From JBKPCD01 sp046727175 (GTDB lineage Bacteria; Acidobacteriota; Vicinamibacteria; Vicinamibacterales; 2-12-FULL-66-21), in assembly GCA_046727175.1 (NCBI GenBank), contig JBKPCD010000016.1:1-18916 (forward strand): a stretch of 18,916 bases of DNA, read 5' to 3'. Below the pieces are notes generated by a model. It had not been told where the DNA came from. It did no database searches and saw nothing but the letters and a program-made list of their open reading frames with translations. Below, one piece after another: positions 1 to 7,376 of this stretch. The translations under genes were made by a program, and so were the position numbers. Each line of letters starts with the position of its first letter. The stretch's first letter is position 1.

Positions 1-16
1 AACCGATACTGGGGAC

Positions 17-1021
17 GTGGCGCGATTCTTTTCGGTAGGTTCAATCGGAGTCCTGTCCGCCTTGACACTGGGCTGCTCGGGCGCGGGGCTCCTCCCCGCA
101 ACGCGCACCATCCGCGGCTTTGGGCTGCAACCTCCAGTCGCGCGCAACGCGCCCGCCGCGCCAGCGCAGCTCAAGATCAAGGCTGTCGAGCGCGGCGTCG
201 AAGTTCTGCGCGACGTCCCTCTCGAGGACTACGTCGAGGCGACGATTCTCAGCGAATTCGATCCTGCGGTCGAAGACGTCACGCTCGTCGAGAAAATGCT
301 GGAAGTCCAGGCCGTCATCAGCCGTACGTACGCGTTGTCACATCGAGGCCGGCACACGCGCGAAGGGTTCGATCTCTGTTCCACGACCCACTGTCAGCTT
401 TACGAACCAGCGAGACTCCGAACGTCGAAGTGGGCTGCTGCGGCCGCTCAGGCAGTCAAGCAAACCGCGGGCATGATCCTGTGGTACGACGCCGGCCCGA
501 TTGACGCGGTGTTCCACGCCGATTGCGGAGGGCACACGAGCGCGGCGTCTGATGTCTGGGGCGGACCGAATCCTCCCTACCTTCGAGGCGAGTCCGACGA
601 CGGGCCAGCGAAAGGCTCGCACGTGACCTGGCAGTACGAGACGACTGCGAGCGAGTTGCAGCGCGTCCTCAACTCGGATCCGCGCACGCGGGTGGGGAAG
701 CACCTCCGCTCGATTGCGATCGCGAATCGCGATGTCGCCGGCCGCGCCCAGCGCGTCACGCTCGTTGGCGACACGGCATCCACGGTACGCGGCGAAGACT
801 TCCGTGAAGTGCTGACGCGCGCATTCGGTCCCAGGTCGCTCCGCAGCACGTGGTTCAGCGTATCGCGTCGTCGACGCGAGTTCGTATTCACGGGTCGCGG
901 CTACGGCCACGGCGTCGGACTCTGTCAGACCGGCGCGCTCGCGCGCCTCCGGGCCGGCCAGAGCCTTACGTCAGTGCTGGCGCACTACTTCCCTGGAACG
1001 TCGGTCGTGAAGATTGAATGA
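17..1021 (+). CDS. SpoIID/LytB-domain exported protein
   Basis: The 334-residue product is a SpoIID/LytB-family protein. Characterised members are peptidoglycan lytic transglycosylases or amidase enhancers acting on denuded glycan outside the cytoplasm. Residues 1-25 look like a signal peptide, and LTLGC at 16-20 could be a poor lipobox. Family landmarks are VPLEDYVEA at 67-75, a conserved SE at 79-80 where the catalytic Glu is expected, AVISRTYAL at 99-107, a Cys/His cluster DLCSTTHCQLY at 119-129, HADCGGHTS near 170, and the C-terminal GRGYGHGVGLCQTGA block. The start is GTG at 17. The frame stays open to the window edge, so a start further upstream cannot be excluded, but the hydrophobic N-terminus supports this one. 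No sporulation gene is nearby, so a role in cell-wall remodelling is more likely than sporulation. Confidence 0.88.
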   Translation: MARFFSVGSIGVLSALTLGCSGAGLLPATRTIRGFGLQPPVARNAPAAPAQLKIKAVERGVEVLRDVPLEDYVEATILSEFDPAVEDVTLVEKMLEVQAVISRTYALSHRGRHTREGFDLCSTTHCQLYEPARLRTSKWAAAAAQAVKQTAGMILWYDAGPIDAVFHADCGGHTSAASDVWGGPNPPYLRGESDDGPAKGSHVTWQYETTASELQRVLNSDPRTRVGKHLRSIAIANRDVAGRAQRVTLVGDTASTVRGEDFREVLTRAFGPRSLRSTWFSVSRRRREFVFTGRGYGHGVGLCQTGALARLRAGQSLTSVLAHYFPGTSVVKIE

Positions 1022-1108
1022 AAACCTCGGGGGCGCTGAGAAGATGCTCGGTGGCTCGCTTTCGTGCTCGGTGCCAGGATGTCGGACGCGGCCGAATAGA
1101 ATTGACTC

Positions 1109-1753
1109 GTGATCGCTCAGGGAAAACCGCGTAGCTCCGAATTCGTGTTCGCGCGGCTCCGGTACGATTCGGGCGACTGGGACTACAACCCGAAAGTTGC
1201 CGCGAACGTCCTCAACTCAGTCGTGGAGTACACGAAGATTCCGGTATATCCCGACGAAGTTGTCATTACCGCGTCTTCGGATGAATTGCTCTCGTTTCCG
1301 TTCCTGTTCATGACCGGTCACAAGCTCGTTCGATTCGCCTCGGCCGAGCGCGAGCAACTCCGAACCTTCGTCGAGCACGGTGGCTTGCTCTTTTCCGACG
1401 ACTGTAATCACGATGTGAACGGGCTTTACGCGCGCAGCTTCGAAGAGGAAATGAAGATCACATTCCCGAAGGGTGGGACGATGCCGAAACTTCCGAAGAA
1501 GCATCCGATTTATCGCAGCTTCTTCACGTTCGATGAGGGACCTCCGACGACGTCCCATGAGCTCAACGGCTGGGGTGACGAAATCGTTCACGACTATCTG
1601 CGCGGCATCGAGCATCAGAATCGTCTGGGTGTGCTCTACAGCAACAAGGACTACGGCTGCGAGTGGGACTACGACTGGCGCAACAAGCGATTCCAGAGGG
1701 AAGACAACACGAAGTTCGCGGTCAACATCGTCGTTTACGCGATGACGTCGTGA
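1109..1753 (+). CDS. DUF4159 domain protein, stand-alone
   Basis: This 214-residue protein matches the DUF4159 pattern: an N-terminal FVFARLRYDSGDWDYNP block, FPFLFMTGH near residue 67, and a glycine turn HGGLLFSDDCNHD near 90, followed by a C-terminal block rich in Trp and Tyr. The family has a flavodoxin/glutamine-amidotransferase-like fold, no settled reaction, and is often encoded near MoxR ATPases and von Willebrand factor proteins; none is present here. The GTG start at 1109 is the earliest possible because an in-frame TGA lies at 1103-1105. No clear Shine-Dalgarno sequence precedes it. There is no signal peptide, although many relatives have one, so the protein is probably cytoplasmic. 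It lies 87 nt after the SpoIID-like gene and could share its transcript. Confidence 0.75.
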   Translation: MIAQGKPRSSEFVFARLRYDSGDWDYNPKVAANVLNSVVEYTKIPVYPDEVVITASSDELLSFPFLFMTGHKLVRFASAEREQLRTFVEHGGLLFSDDCNHDVNGLYARSFEEEMKITFPKGGTMPKLPKKHPIYRSFFTFDEGPPTTSHELNGWGDEIVHDYLRGIEHQNRLGVLYSNKDYGCEWDYDWRNKRFQREDNTKFAVNIVVYAMTS

Positions 1754-1782
1754 TGCGCCGAGGCACGAGCCCGGGTCGCGAA

Positions 1783-1881
1783 CGCCGAATACCGAACCCG
1801 GACCCCGGCCCCAGGGACCCCGCCCCCCGCGCGAGAGCGAGCCATTGAACCCCCGAGCCACCGAACTACCGAGCTACCGAC
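1783..1881. repeat. Degenerate 7- and 8-nt tandem repeats
   Basis: The 224-nt gap between the DUF4159 and sigma-factor genes holds two short phased arrays. The first is CGCCGAA (1783-1789), TACCGAA (1790-1796) and CCCGGAC (1797-1803). The second is CCACCGAA (1858-1865), CTACCGAG (1866-1873) and CTACCGAC (1874-1881). Both share a core of ACCGA or CCGAA. The stretch between them is C-rich with no coding signal. It is one of several heptamer-like arrays in the intergenic gaps of this window. Function unknown. Confidence 0.6.
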
Positions 1882-1924
1882 CCCGAACTCTGAATCACGA
1901 ACCCAGGTAGATTCTCCCACCGGG

Positions 1925-1930
1925 TATAAT
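1925..1930 (+). promoter_or_regulatory. Candidate -10 element before ECF operon
   Basis: A perfect TATAAT lies 47 nt before the sigma-factor start, in a plausible position for the promoter of the sigma/anti-sigma/ispH operon. No good -35 element is seen at 16-18 nt spacing, and there is no extended -10 TG. It could be a weak or activator-dependent housekeeping promoter. The only supporting features are the exact hexamer and its position in a GC-rich gap. Confidence 0.4.
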
Positions 1931-1977
1931 CAAGGGGCGGACCACGGTAAACAACTGACGCTCCGAGGCGTATCCGA

Positions 1978-2652
1978 ATGACAGTAGCTCAAACGGCGGC
2001 GTTGCCGCCGCGCGAAGCAGATAGTGTGGCGGCTTCGGCCGTCAAGGCGTACCAGGCCGAGGGACGGCACGCCGATGCGCGTGAGCGCTACACCGAACTC
2101 GTGTCGCGCCACCAGCGCCGGGCCTCGCGAATCGCGTTTCACTACCTTCGAGACGCCGCGGAAGCGGACGAGGCCGTACAGGACGCATTCGTGAAGGCGT
2201 ACTCCCACCTGGGATCCTTTCGCGAGGAGCTGCCCTTCGAGGTGTGGTTCACGCGCATCCTCATCAACGGGTGCCTGGATCGCATCAAGGCGAGGACGCG
2301 CCGGGAACGCTGGATCGTTCCGGTCCCCGAAGCACCTGCTGGCCAGCGCGATTTCGCGGAACGCGTGGCTGGCAGGGGTCCCTCCCCGGAAGACCAGGTG
2401 CTCGCGCGGGAGCGGCGGCACAAACTCGCCGCCGCGCTGGTGCGGCTGCCCGAGCGGCAGCGGTCGGTGTTCATGTTGAGTCACTACGAGGGCTGCACGT
2501 CACGTGAGGTCAGCGCGCTGACCGGCTTGAACGAGTCGACCGTGCGAGTGCATCTCTTTCGCGCGATCAGACGACTGCGCACGTTGCTCAGCCACCAGCT
2601 CGCCGCTGACAGCTCCGCAGTGAAGGGGGAGAAGCGCCGTGTCCATTCTTGA
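1978..2652 (+). CDS. ECF-type RNA polymerase sigma factor
   Basis: The 224-residue protein is a sigma-70 family extracytoplasmic-function (group 4) factor, which directs RNA polymerase to stress or envelope promoters. Region 2 spans about residues 38-106 (YTELVSRHQRRASRIAFHYL, then DEAVQDAFVKAY and the WFTRILINGCLDRIK stretch). A charged linker follows, and region 4 covers about 150-203 with LPERQRSVFML and a helix-turn-helix ending NESTVRVHLFRAIRRLR. The ATG at 1978 has GAGG at 1965-1968. About 37 residues precede region 2, slightly longer than usual. The stop lies 14 nt inside the anti-sigma gene, which implies coupled translation and a partner-switch pair. The subgroup cannot be set from sequence alone. 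Confidence 0.93.
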   Translation: MTVAQTAALPPREADSVAASAVKAYQAEGRHADARERYTELVSRHQRRASRIAFHYLRDAAEADEAVQDAFVKAYSHLGSFREELPFEVWFTRILINGCLDRIKARTRRERWIVPVPEAPAGQRDFAERVAGRGPSPEDQVLARERRHKLAAALVRLPERQRSVFMLSHYEGCTSREVSALTGLNESTVRVHLFRAIRRLRTLLSHQLAADSSAVKGEKRRVHS

Positions 2653-3253
2653 CCGGCTGGTGTCGCGGCATCTCGACGAGGACACGCTCGCGAGAATCTG
2701 GAGCGAGGCCTCGCCTGGTGATGGCGGCCCCCAGCACGTGCATCTGGCGGAATGCGCACACTGCCGTGCGCGCTATGCGGCTTTCGAGAACTGGGCATTG
2801 GAGATTCGCGACGAAGGCGTGAGTGAAGCCGACGACGCATTCCCGCCGGAGCGTCTCGCATCACAGCAGGCGCATATCCTCCGCCGTCTCGAAGCTGCCG
2901 AACGGCCCGCGCGAGTGATTGCGTTCCCGCGACTTGGTCGACCCGTCACGGCGTCTCACGGCGCGCCGCAGCGCTGGGTCGCAGCCGCGGCAGCCGGGCT
3001 GATCGTAGGGCTCGCGGCCGGGCAGTTGCTCGATCTCCGTCGGAGCTTCTATCGAGCGCCGACGGTTCACGAGATGGACGTCGCGCAGAAGGGCGGCCGG
3101 CGCAATTACGTTCCGCCAGCGAGTGCGCCCTCGCTGGCCAGCGACGACTCGATTCTCCTCTACGACGGTGCGACCGCCCCCGACATCCCCGAGCTTCAAC
3201 CGCTCGACGCGATCACGCCGCGAATGCGCGACACCGATCAGCAGTCCAGGTAG
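2639..3253 (+). CDS. Membrane anti-sigma factor (zinc-finger type)
   Basis: The 204-residue protein is the likely anti-sigma factor for the upstream ECF sigma. It carries the ZAS-type signature H35-x3-C39-x2-C42 (HLAECAHC), a charged linker, one membrane span at about 113-131 (WVAAAAAGLIVGLAAGQLL), and a periplasmic C-terminal region of about 70 residues. The expected role is to hold the sigma factor at the inner membrane until an envelope signal releases it. The GTG start at 2639 overlaps the sigma gene by 14 nt, and GGGGGAGAAG just upstream, inside the sigma gene, can serve as ribosome-binding site. The periplasmic part matches no sensor domain that I recognise, so the signal is unknown. 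Confidence 0.85.
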   Translation: MSILDRLVSRHLDEDTLARIWSEASPGDGGPQHVHLAECAHCRARYAAFENWALEIRDEGVSEADDAFPPERLASQQAHILRRLEAAERPARVIAFPRLGRPVTASHGAPQRWVAAAAAGLIVGLAAGQLLDLRRSFYRAPTVHEMDVAQKGGRRNYVPPASAPSLASDDSILLYDGATAPDIPELQPLDAITPRMRDTDQQSR

Positions 3254-3257
3254 GTTG

Positions 3258-4460
3258 GTGAGCTCGCAGCCCCTGATCTTCCGCAAGGGCCTGGACATGA
3301 AGGAGGCGGTCGCCGGTGAGCTGGCGGCGGCGTATCACAGCTCCATCGTCGACACTGTCCGCGCCAACGACTATCGCTACACCTCGGGGCGGCTCACGGT
3401 TCATCTGGCGCGTGAGTTCGGCTTCTGCTACGGCGTCGACCGCGCCGTCGATTACGCGTATCAGGCACGCCGGCGATTCCCCGGGCGCAACGTCTTCCTC
3501 ACCGGCGAGATCATCCACAACCCGCACGTCAATGATCGCCTCAGGGCCGCTGACATTCGCTTCCTTTCGGACCCCGGCGAACGATGGGACACGCTCGGCC
3601 CGAACGACGTCGTGATTCTGCCAGCCTTTGGCGTCACTGTCGCGGACATGGCGCGCCTCTCGGAACAGGGTTGCACGCTCGTCGATACGACGTGCGGATC
3701 AGTTCTCAACGTCTGGAAGAACGTTATCCGGTACGCACAGGACGGATTTACTGCCGTCATCCACGGAAAGGTGAAACACGAAGAAACTCGAGCAACGGCG
3801 TCGCAGGCCCTCAAGTTCTCTGGTGGCCGTTATATCGTGGTCGTCGATCGGGCTGAAGCGGTAATCGTCTGCGAGTACATTACGCGGGGCGGCAGCTCAC
3901 AGGCATTTCTGTCGCGATTCGAGAAGGCCGTGTCTCCAGGCTTCGACCCGGATGCCGACCTCGTCCGCATTGGCTGCGCAAATCAGACGACGATGCTGAT
4001 GTCAGAGTCGCTCGAGATTGGTGAGATGTTCCGGGCGGCGATGCTCGAGCGGTATGGAGAAGCCGCGCTGCCGACCCACTTCCGCGCCTTCGATACGATC
4101 TGCTCTGCTACGCAGGAACGTCAGGACGCGATTGTGGAGCTCCTCGACGAGCACCCGCTCAGCCTCATGCTCGTCGTCGGCGGTTACAACAGCAGCAACA
4201 CCTGCAATCTCGCGCGGATTTGCGCCGCGAGGGTCCCGACGTACCACATCGCAGATCCAGACTGCCTCATGTCCGCAACGCAGATCCGTTATCGTCCGGT
4301 GGGGGCGCCGTCGACGACGGCGAGTCCAGAGCAGGTGGCGGAAAACTGGCTACCGCCCCGTGAAGTGGTCGTCGGCCTGACCGCAGGCGCTTCGACGCCA
4401 AACAACATCGTGGGGCAGGTCATCGAGCGGCTCGACCGCTTCACGACAGACGAATTGTGA
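3258..4460 (+). CDS. ispH: 4-hydroxy-3-methylbut-2-enyl diphosphate reductase (IspH), long form
   Basis: IspH is the last enzyme of the MEP isoprenoid pathway. Its [4Fe-4S] cluster reductively converts HMBPP to IPP and DMAPP. Cluster ligands are visible as C57 (FGFCYGV), C146 (DTTCGSV) and C282 (DTICSATQ). Substrate-site residues include H87 (GEIIHNPH), H169 with HGKVKHEE, and the ANQTTM block. At about 400 residues it is the long form, not the ~310-residue E. coli type, with an N-terminal extension and an insert near 190-235. Two starts compete. GTG at 3258, 4 nt after the anti-sigma stop, keeps the segment IFRKGL, which looks like part of the protein. ATG at 3297 has AAGG at a good distance. 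I prefer 3258, with moderate confidence. It is very probably co-transcribed with the sigma/anti-sigma pair. Confidence 0.93.
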   Translation: MSSQPLIFRKGLDMKEAVAGELAAAYHSSIVDTVRANDYRYTSGRLTVHLAREFGFCYGVDRAVDYAYQARRRFPGRNVFLTGEIIHNPHVNDRLRAADIRFLSDPGERWDTLGPNDVVILPAFGVTVADMARLSEQGCTLVDTTCGSVLNVWKNVIRYAQDGFTAVIHGKVKHEETRATASQALKFSGGRYIVVVDRAEAVIVCEYITRGGSSQAFLSRFEKAVSPGFDPDADLVRIGCANQTTMLMSESLEIGEMFRAAMLERYGEAALPTHFRAFDTICSATQERQDAIVELLDEHPLSLMLVVGGYNSSNTCNLARICAARVPTYHIADPDCLMSATQIRYRPVGAPSTTASPEQVAENWLPPREVVVGLTAGASTPNNIVGQVIERLDRFTTDEL

Positions 4461-4472
4461 ATTGTGAATGAG
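4452..4472. repeat. GAATTGT heptamer array over ispH stop
   Basis: Two perfect copies of GAATTGT (4452-4458, 4459-4465) and a partial third, GAATGAG (4466-4472), run in 7-nt register. The array begins in the penultimate sense codons of ispH and contains its TGA stop (4458-4460), so it has entered or arisen at the end of the gene. The remaining gap to 4544 separates two convergent genes and shows no clear hairpin plus T-run terminator. Confidence 0.6.
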
Positions 4473-4544
4473 TCAACGAGCCTCGATTGTCCCACGGACG
4501 ATTTGAAGCTGTTTGGTAGCAAGTTTCTCGCGCTCTGGCGCCTC

Positions 4545-4907
4545 TCAGCGCCCGTCGCGCTGGAGCCGGGATAGAGTCGGCCCCCCCTCCTCGGTCATCG
4601 TGATCTTGATCTTGCGGCCGCGCTGCCGGCCGAGAAACCGGTACACGTCGCTGCCGGGTTTGGCCATCAGCGTCATGGAGTCGCCCAGCGCGAAGTATCC
4701 TTCCATTACCTCGTGATCGGCCGAGCTGACCTGGACGGTGACCACAGTTTCGTCCCGATCGCTTGCGCGACCCGCGACAAAGCCCATGAGGATGAGCAGG
4801 ACTCCGACGAGGAGAGTTAACCGGTTTCCCACGAGGACGCTCCAGTTCCGCGAGCCCGACCGTTCGTCGAATCGCGGCGTACGGTGGTGCAATCCGGCTG
4901 CCAGCAC
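4545..4907 (-). CDS. Small membrane-anchored protein, unknown function
   Basis: I do not recognise this 120-residue protein. Residues 1-25 are polar and basic, about 28-46 form one hydrophobic span (LTLLVGVLLILMGFVAG), and the rest is a soluble domain containing TVVTVQVSSADHEVMEGYFA, SMTLMAKPGSDVYRFL and a basic GRQRGRKIKITMTEEGG segment. The layout suggests an inner-membrane anchor with a periplasmic domain. The start is GTG at 4907, with TGAGG about 9 nt upstream. It is convergent with ispH and divergent from the CpxP/Spy-like gene, so the 134-nt gap 4908-5041 must hold promoters for both directions. Organised hydropathy and a domain-like C-terminus favour a real gene over a chance frame. 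Confidence 0.6.
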   Translation of the reverse strand: MLAAGLHHRTPRFDERSGSRNWSVLVGNRLTLLVGVLLILMGFVAGRASDRDETVVTVQVSSADHEVMEGYFALGDSMTLMAKPGSDVYRFLGRQRGRKIKITMTEEGGPTLSRLQRDGR

Positions 4908-5041
4908 TGAAATCGCCTCAAATCAGTCGGTTACCGGATTCCATGTTACATGAATGAAACGTTCCGAATTGCAGATCCAGTAAACGCATTACTAGCGGAG
5001 GTCGTATTCGGGCTGTAATTCCCAGGTTGGAGAAAGGCACC

Positions 5042-5557
5042 ATGAAAAGGCATCTCGCGTGGGTGTTCGCTTTTACCCTCGCAGGTTCGCCCGCCGCAAC
5101 TGCGGCGACAGTCTGTGATCGTCAAGGGACTCAACCTCAGAGCCCGCTGCCGACCGCTGGAAAGCCTCCGGGCCAGCAAGAGGGGCCACCGCGCAAGAAA
5201 TGGTGGATCGATCCCGACAGCCGCAAGGCGTTGGGCATCTCGGACAAGCAATCGGCCGAAATCGACCAAATCTTCGAGTCCGTTGCGCCGAAGCAGCGCG
5301 ATCTGTGGCACGAGGTGGAGCGGCTGGACGCCGAGCTGGCAAAGACGATCAAGGAGAGCACTGCCGATCCAACTGCGGTGTACCAGCAGGCCGACAAGGT
5401 CGAGAAACTGCGTGCCGAGCTGAATCGAAACCGCACCGTGATGCTTTATCGTATGAATCTTGTCCTGAGCCCCGAACAGCGCGCCAAGGTCAAAGAGATG
5501 CACGACAGGCGCGAGGACGCTCGCCGCAAGGACGGGGACAAGCCCCACCGCTATTGA
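5042..5557 (+). CDS. CpxP/Spy-like periplasmic protein (LTxxQ type)
   Basis: The 171-residue protein has a signal peptide (about 1-21, ending AATAAT) and a Pro/Gln-rich linker, then a mainly helical domain. Two LTxxQ-like motifs, LGISDKQ at 64-70 and LSPEQ at 142-146, bracket a long charged helical region, the pattern of the Spy/CpxP/ZraP group of periplasmic chaperones and stress-response modulators. The ATG at 5042 follows GGAGAAAGG at 5029-5037; a TTG at 5027 lies inside that sequence and is rejected. It is the first gene of the export operon, 49 nt before the TolC gene. A role in sensing or protecting against misfolded or toxic periplasmic cargo is inferred. The C-terminus is very basic and acidic by turns (RREDARRKDGDKPHRY). 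Confidence 0.75.
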   Translation: MKRHLAWVFAFTLAGSPAATAATVCDRQGTQPQSPLPTAGKPPGQQEGPPRKKWWIDPDSRKALGISDKQSAEIDQIFESVAPKQRDLWHEVERLDAELAKTIKESTADPTAVYQQADKVEKLRAELNRNRTVMLYRMNLVLSPEQRAKVKEMHDRREDARRKDGDKPHRY

Positions 5558-5606
5558 CGTCCGCCAGGACTGAGGTCGACTGTCGTCCGAACCACGGGAG
5601 GTATTT

Positions 5607-7364
5607 GTGAGGAAGACCGCAACATTCGGCATTGCGGCCGCCTTGACTGCGGCCATCGCGGTGCCCGCCGCGGCGCAGCAGCCGGGCACCGACGCGGAAA
5701 AGGCACACGTCCGCGAGTTGATTCAACGGGCCATGCAGCAGACGGGGGCGCAGCAGCCGGCACCTGGCGAGGCGTTTACGACGCCGGGGCCGCGCGTGGA
5801 CTTGCAAATCGACGAAGCTGTCGCGCGCGCCGTTGAGAAGAACATCGACATCGGTGTCGCGAGAATCACGCCGCGTCTCGACGATTTCTCGATTGCCGCG
5901 CTCGAAGCGAACTACCGCGTCAATCTGACGTCGAACATCAACAACAACAGACAAACTGAATTACCACGCGTGACGACGCAGGGAATCAGTACGCCTACGA
6001 GGAGCGCGACGCAAAACTGGTCCGCAGGCATCACTCAGAATCTCTGGTGGGGCGGTGGAAACTACAGCGTGAACTGGTTGAACAGCCGCCTCGACACGCA
6101 GGCAACGATTAATCTTCGCAACCCACAGTGGCAATCGAGTTTGACGGGGAACCTGACGCAGCCCCTCCTTCGCGGATTCAAAATTGATAGTACTCGGGCG
6201 TCGATCCAGACGAACCGCATCAATCAACGCAACGATGAGATCTCGCTGCAAGCGACGACGATAACGACGCAGGCGAACGTGCGGAACGCGTACTGGGAGC
6301 TGGTGTACGCGATTCAGGCCGTCGAGGTGGCTCAGAACTCATACGAGCTCGCGACCAAACTCGTGCAGGATAACCAGGCGCGGGTCGAAATCGGCACCTT
6401 GGCGCCGATCGATATCGTCACCGCGCAAGCCGAACAGGCCAACCGACGGCAAGTGCTGGTCCAGGCGCAGGCGACGGTGCGAACCTCCGAGCTCGCCCTC
6501 AAGAGGCTGATCGTGAGCGGCACTGACGACCCGCTCTGGACGGCATCGATCAATCCGGTCGACCGCCCGCCCTCGACTCCCGAGCCGATCAATCTGGAAG
6601 CCGCGGTCACGCGCGCGCTTCATGAGCGGACGGATCTCCAGCAATCGAAGAACAACCTCCAGATCAGCGACATCAATCTGCGCAACCAGGTCGATCTCAC
6701 TCGCCCGCAGCTGAACCTGACGGCCACTTACGGGCTGCGAGGTCTCGGCGGACCGATCTTTGCGCAATCCGGAATCATTAACTCCGGGTATCTCGATGCC
6801 CTTCGCAATATCGGCCAGTTCGATGCGCCCACGTTCACGGCGGGGCTCGTATTCGCTTACCCGCTCGGCCGCAGCGCTCAGGAAGCAAACGTGGCTCGGT
6901 CTCGACTCTCCCTCGAGCAGACGCAGGCCCAGATGAAGGCGCTCGAGCTGCAGATCGCCACAGACGTGACGAACGCGGCGCTCACGGTTCAGAGCTCCCT
7001 CGAGAGCGTGCAGGCCACTGGCGTGGCGCGCGAGCTCGCGCAGAAACGACTCGAAGCAGCGCAGAGCAAGTTCGAAGTCGGGATGGCGACGAACTACGAG
7101 GTCGTCCAGGCTCAGCGCGATTTCTCTGACGCCCAGAACAACGAGCTCCGCGCAATACTCACCTACCGCAAGGCGCTCGTGACCTTCGAGACCGCTCAGA
7201 GCGTCGGCACCCGCGACGTCTCCGCGGGCGTCAGCACCACGGGCGGCACCGGTACGACGGCGACTGGAACGACTGGCACTGGCGGAACCGGCGGCACTGG
7301 TGGGACCGGCGGCACTGGGACCGGCGCCATTGGCGGCACGGGCGGTGGCGGTGGAGGCTTCTAG
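5607..7364 (+). CDS. TolC-family outer membrane efflux channel
   Basis: The 585-residue protein is an outer-membrane channel of the TolC/OEP family. It would form a trimeric barrel and periplasmic tunnel that serves export pumps. It has a signal peptide (MRKTATFGIAAAL onward, cleaved near AAAQQ at 23-25), two OEP repeats (about 65-310 and 325-535), long coiled-coil helices (e.g. RNAYWELVYAIQAVEVAQNS), and the recurrent GTLAPIDIVTAQAE and GMATNYEVVQAQRDF turns of the two halves. The GTG start at 5607 has GGGAGG at 5596-5601. The last ~40 residues are an unusual Gly/Thr tail. The RND adaptor gene follows after 12 nt. Because both RND and MacAB genes lie downstream, this channel probably serves both. 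Confidence 0.93.
   Translation: MRKTATFGIAAALTAAIAVPAAAQQPGTDAEKAHVRELIQRAMQQTGAQQPAPGEAFTTPGPRVDLQIDEAVARAVEKNIDIGVARITPRLDDFSIAALEANYRVNLTSNINNNRQTELPRVTTQGISTPTRSATQNWSAGITQNLWWGGGNYSVNWLNSRLDTQATINLRNPQWQSSLTGNLTQPLLRGFKIDSTRASIQTNRINQRNDEISLQATTITTQANVRNAYWELVYAIQAVEVAQNSYELATKLVQDNQARVEIGTLAPIDIVTAQAEQANRRQVLVQAQATVRTSELALKRLIVSGTDDPLWTASINPVDRPPSTPEPINLEAAVTRALHERTDLQQSKNNLQISDINLRNQVDLTRPQLNLTATYGLRGLGGPIFAQSGIINSGYLDALRNIGQFDAPTFTAGLVFAYPLGRSAQEANVARSRLSLEQTQAQMKALELQIATDVTNAALTVQSSLESVQATGVARELAQKRLEAAQSKFEVGMATNYEVVQAQRDFSDAQNNELRAILTYRKALVTFETAQSVGTRDVSAGVSTTGGTGTTATGTTGTGGTGGTGGTGGTGTGAIGGTGGGGGGF
7242..7361 (+). repeat. Coding Gly/Thr repeat at TolC C-terminus
   Basis: The end of the TolC gene is a degenerate tandem repeat of GGCACTGGC/GGAACCGGC-type triplet blocks. 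It encodes runs of GTG and GGTG, then a final GGGGGGF. It has a period of 6-9 nt and keeps the reading frame. It lies beyond the last OEP helix, so it is probably a disordered tail in the periplasm. Such slippery tracts may vary in length between strains. Confidence 0.7.
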
Positions 7365-7376
7365 GAAGTATTCCTC

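Noticed and set aside
3123..3257. Upstream extension of ispH to an ATG at 3123
   Set aside because: It would overlap the anti-sigma gene by about 130 nt and adds Arg/Ser/Pro-rich residues unlike IspH.
5027..5041. TTG start for the CpxP/Spy-like gene
   Set aside because: It overlaps the ribosome-binding site GGAGAAAGG that serves ATG 5042, and the signal peptide begins at that ATG.
4908..5041. Paired divergent promoters between the small membrane protein and the export operon
   Set aside because: A promoter region must exist here, but no convincing -35/-10 pair can be read; TTGCAG at 4969 has no -10 at proper distance.
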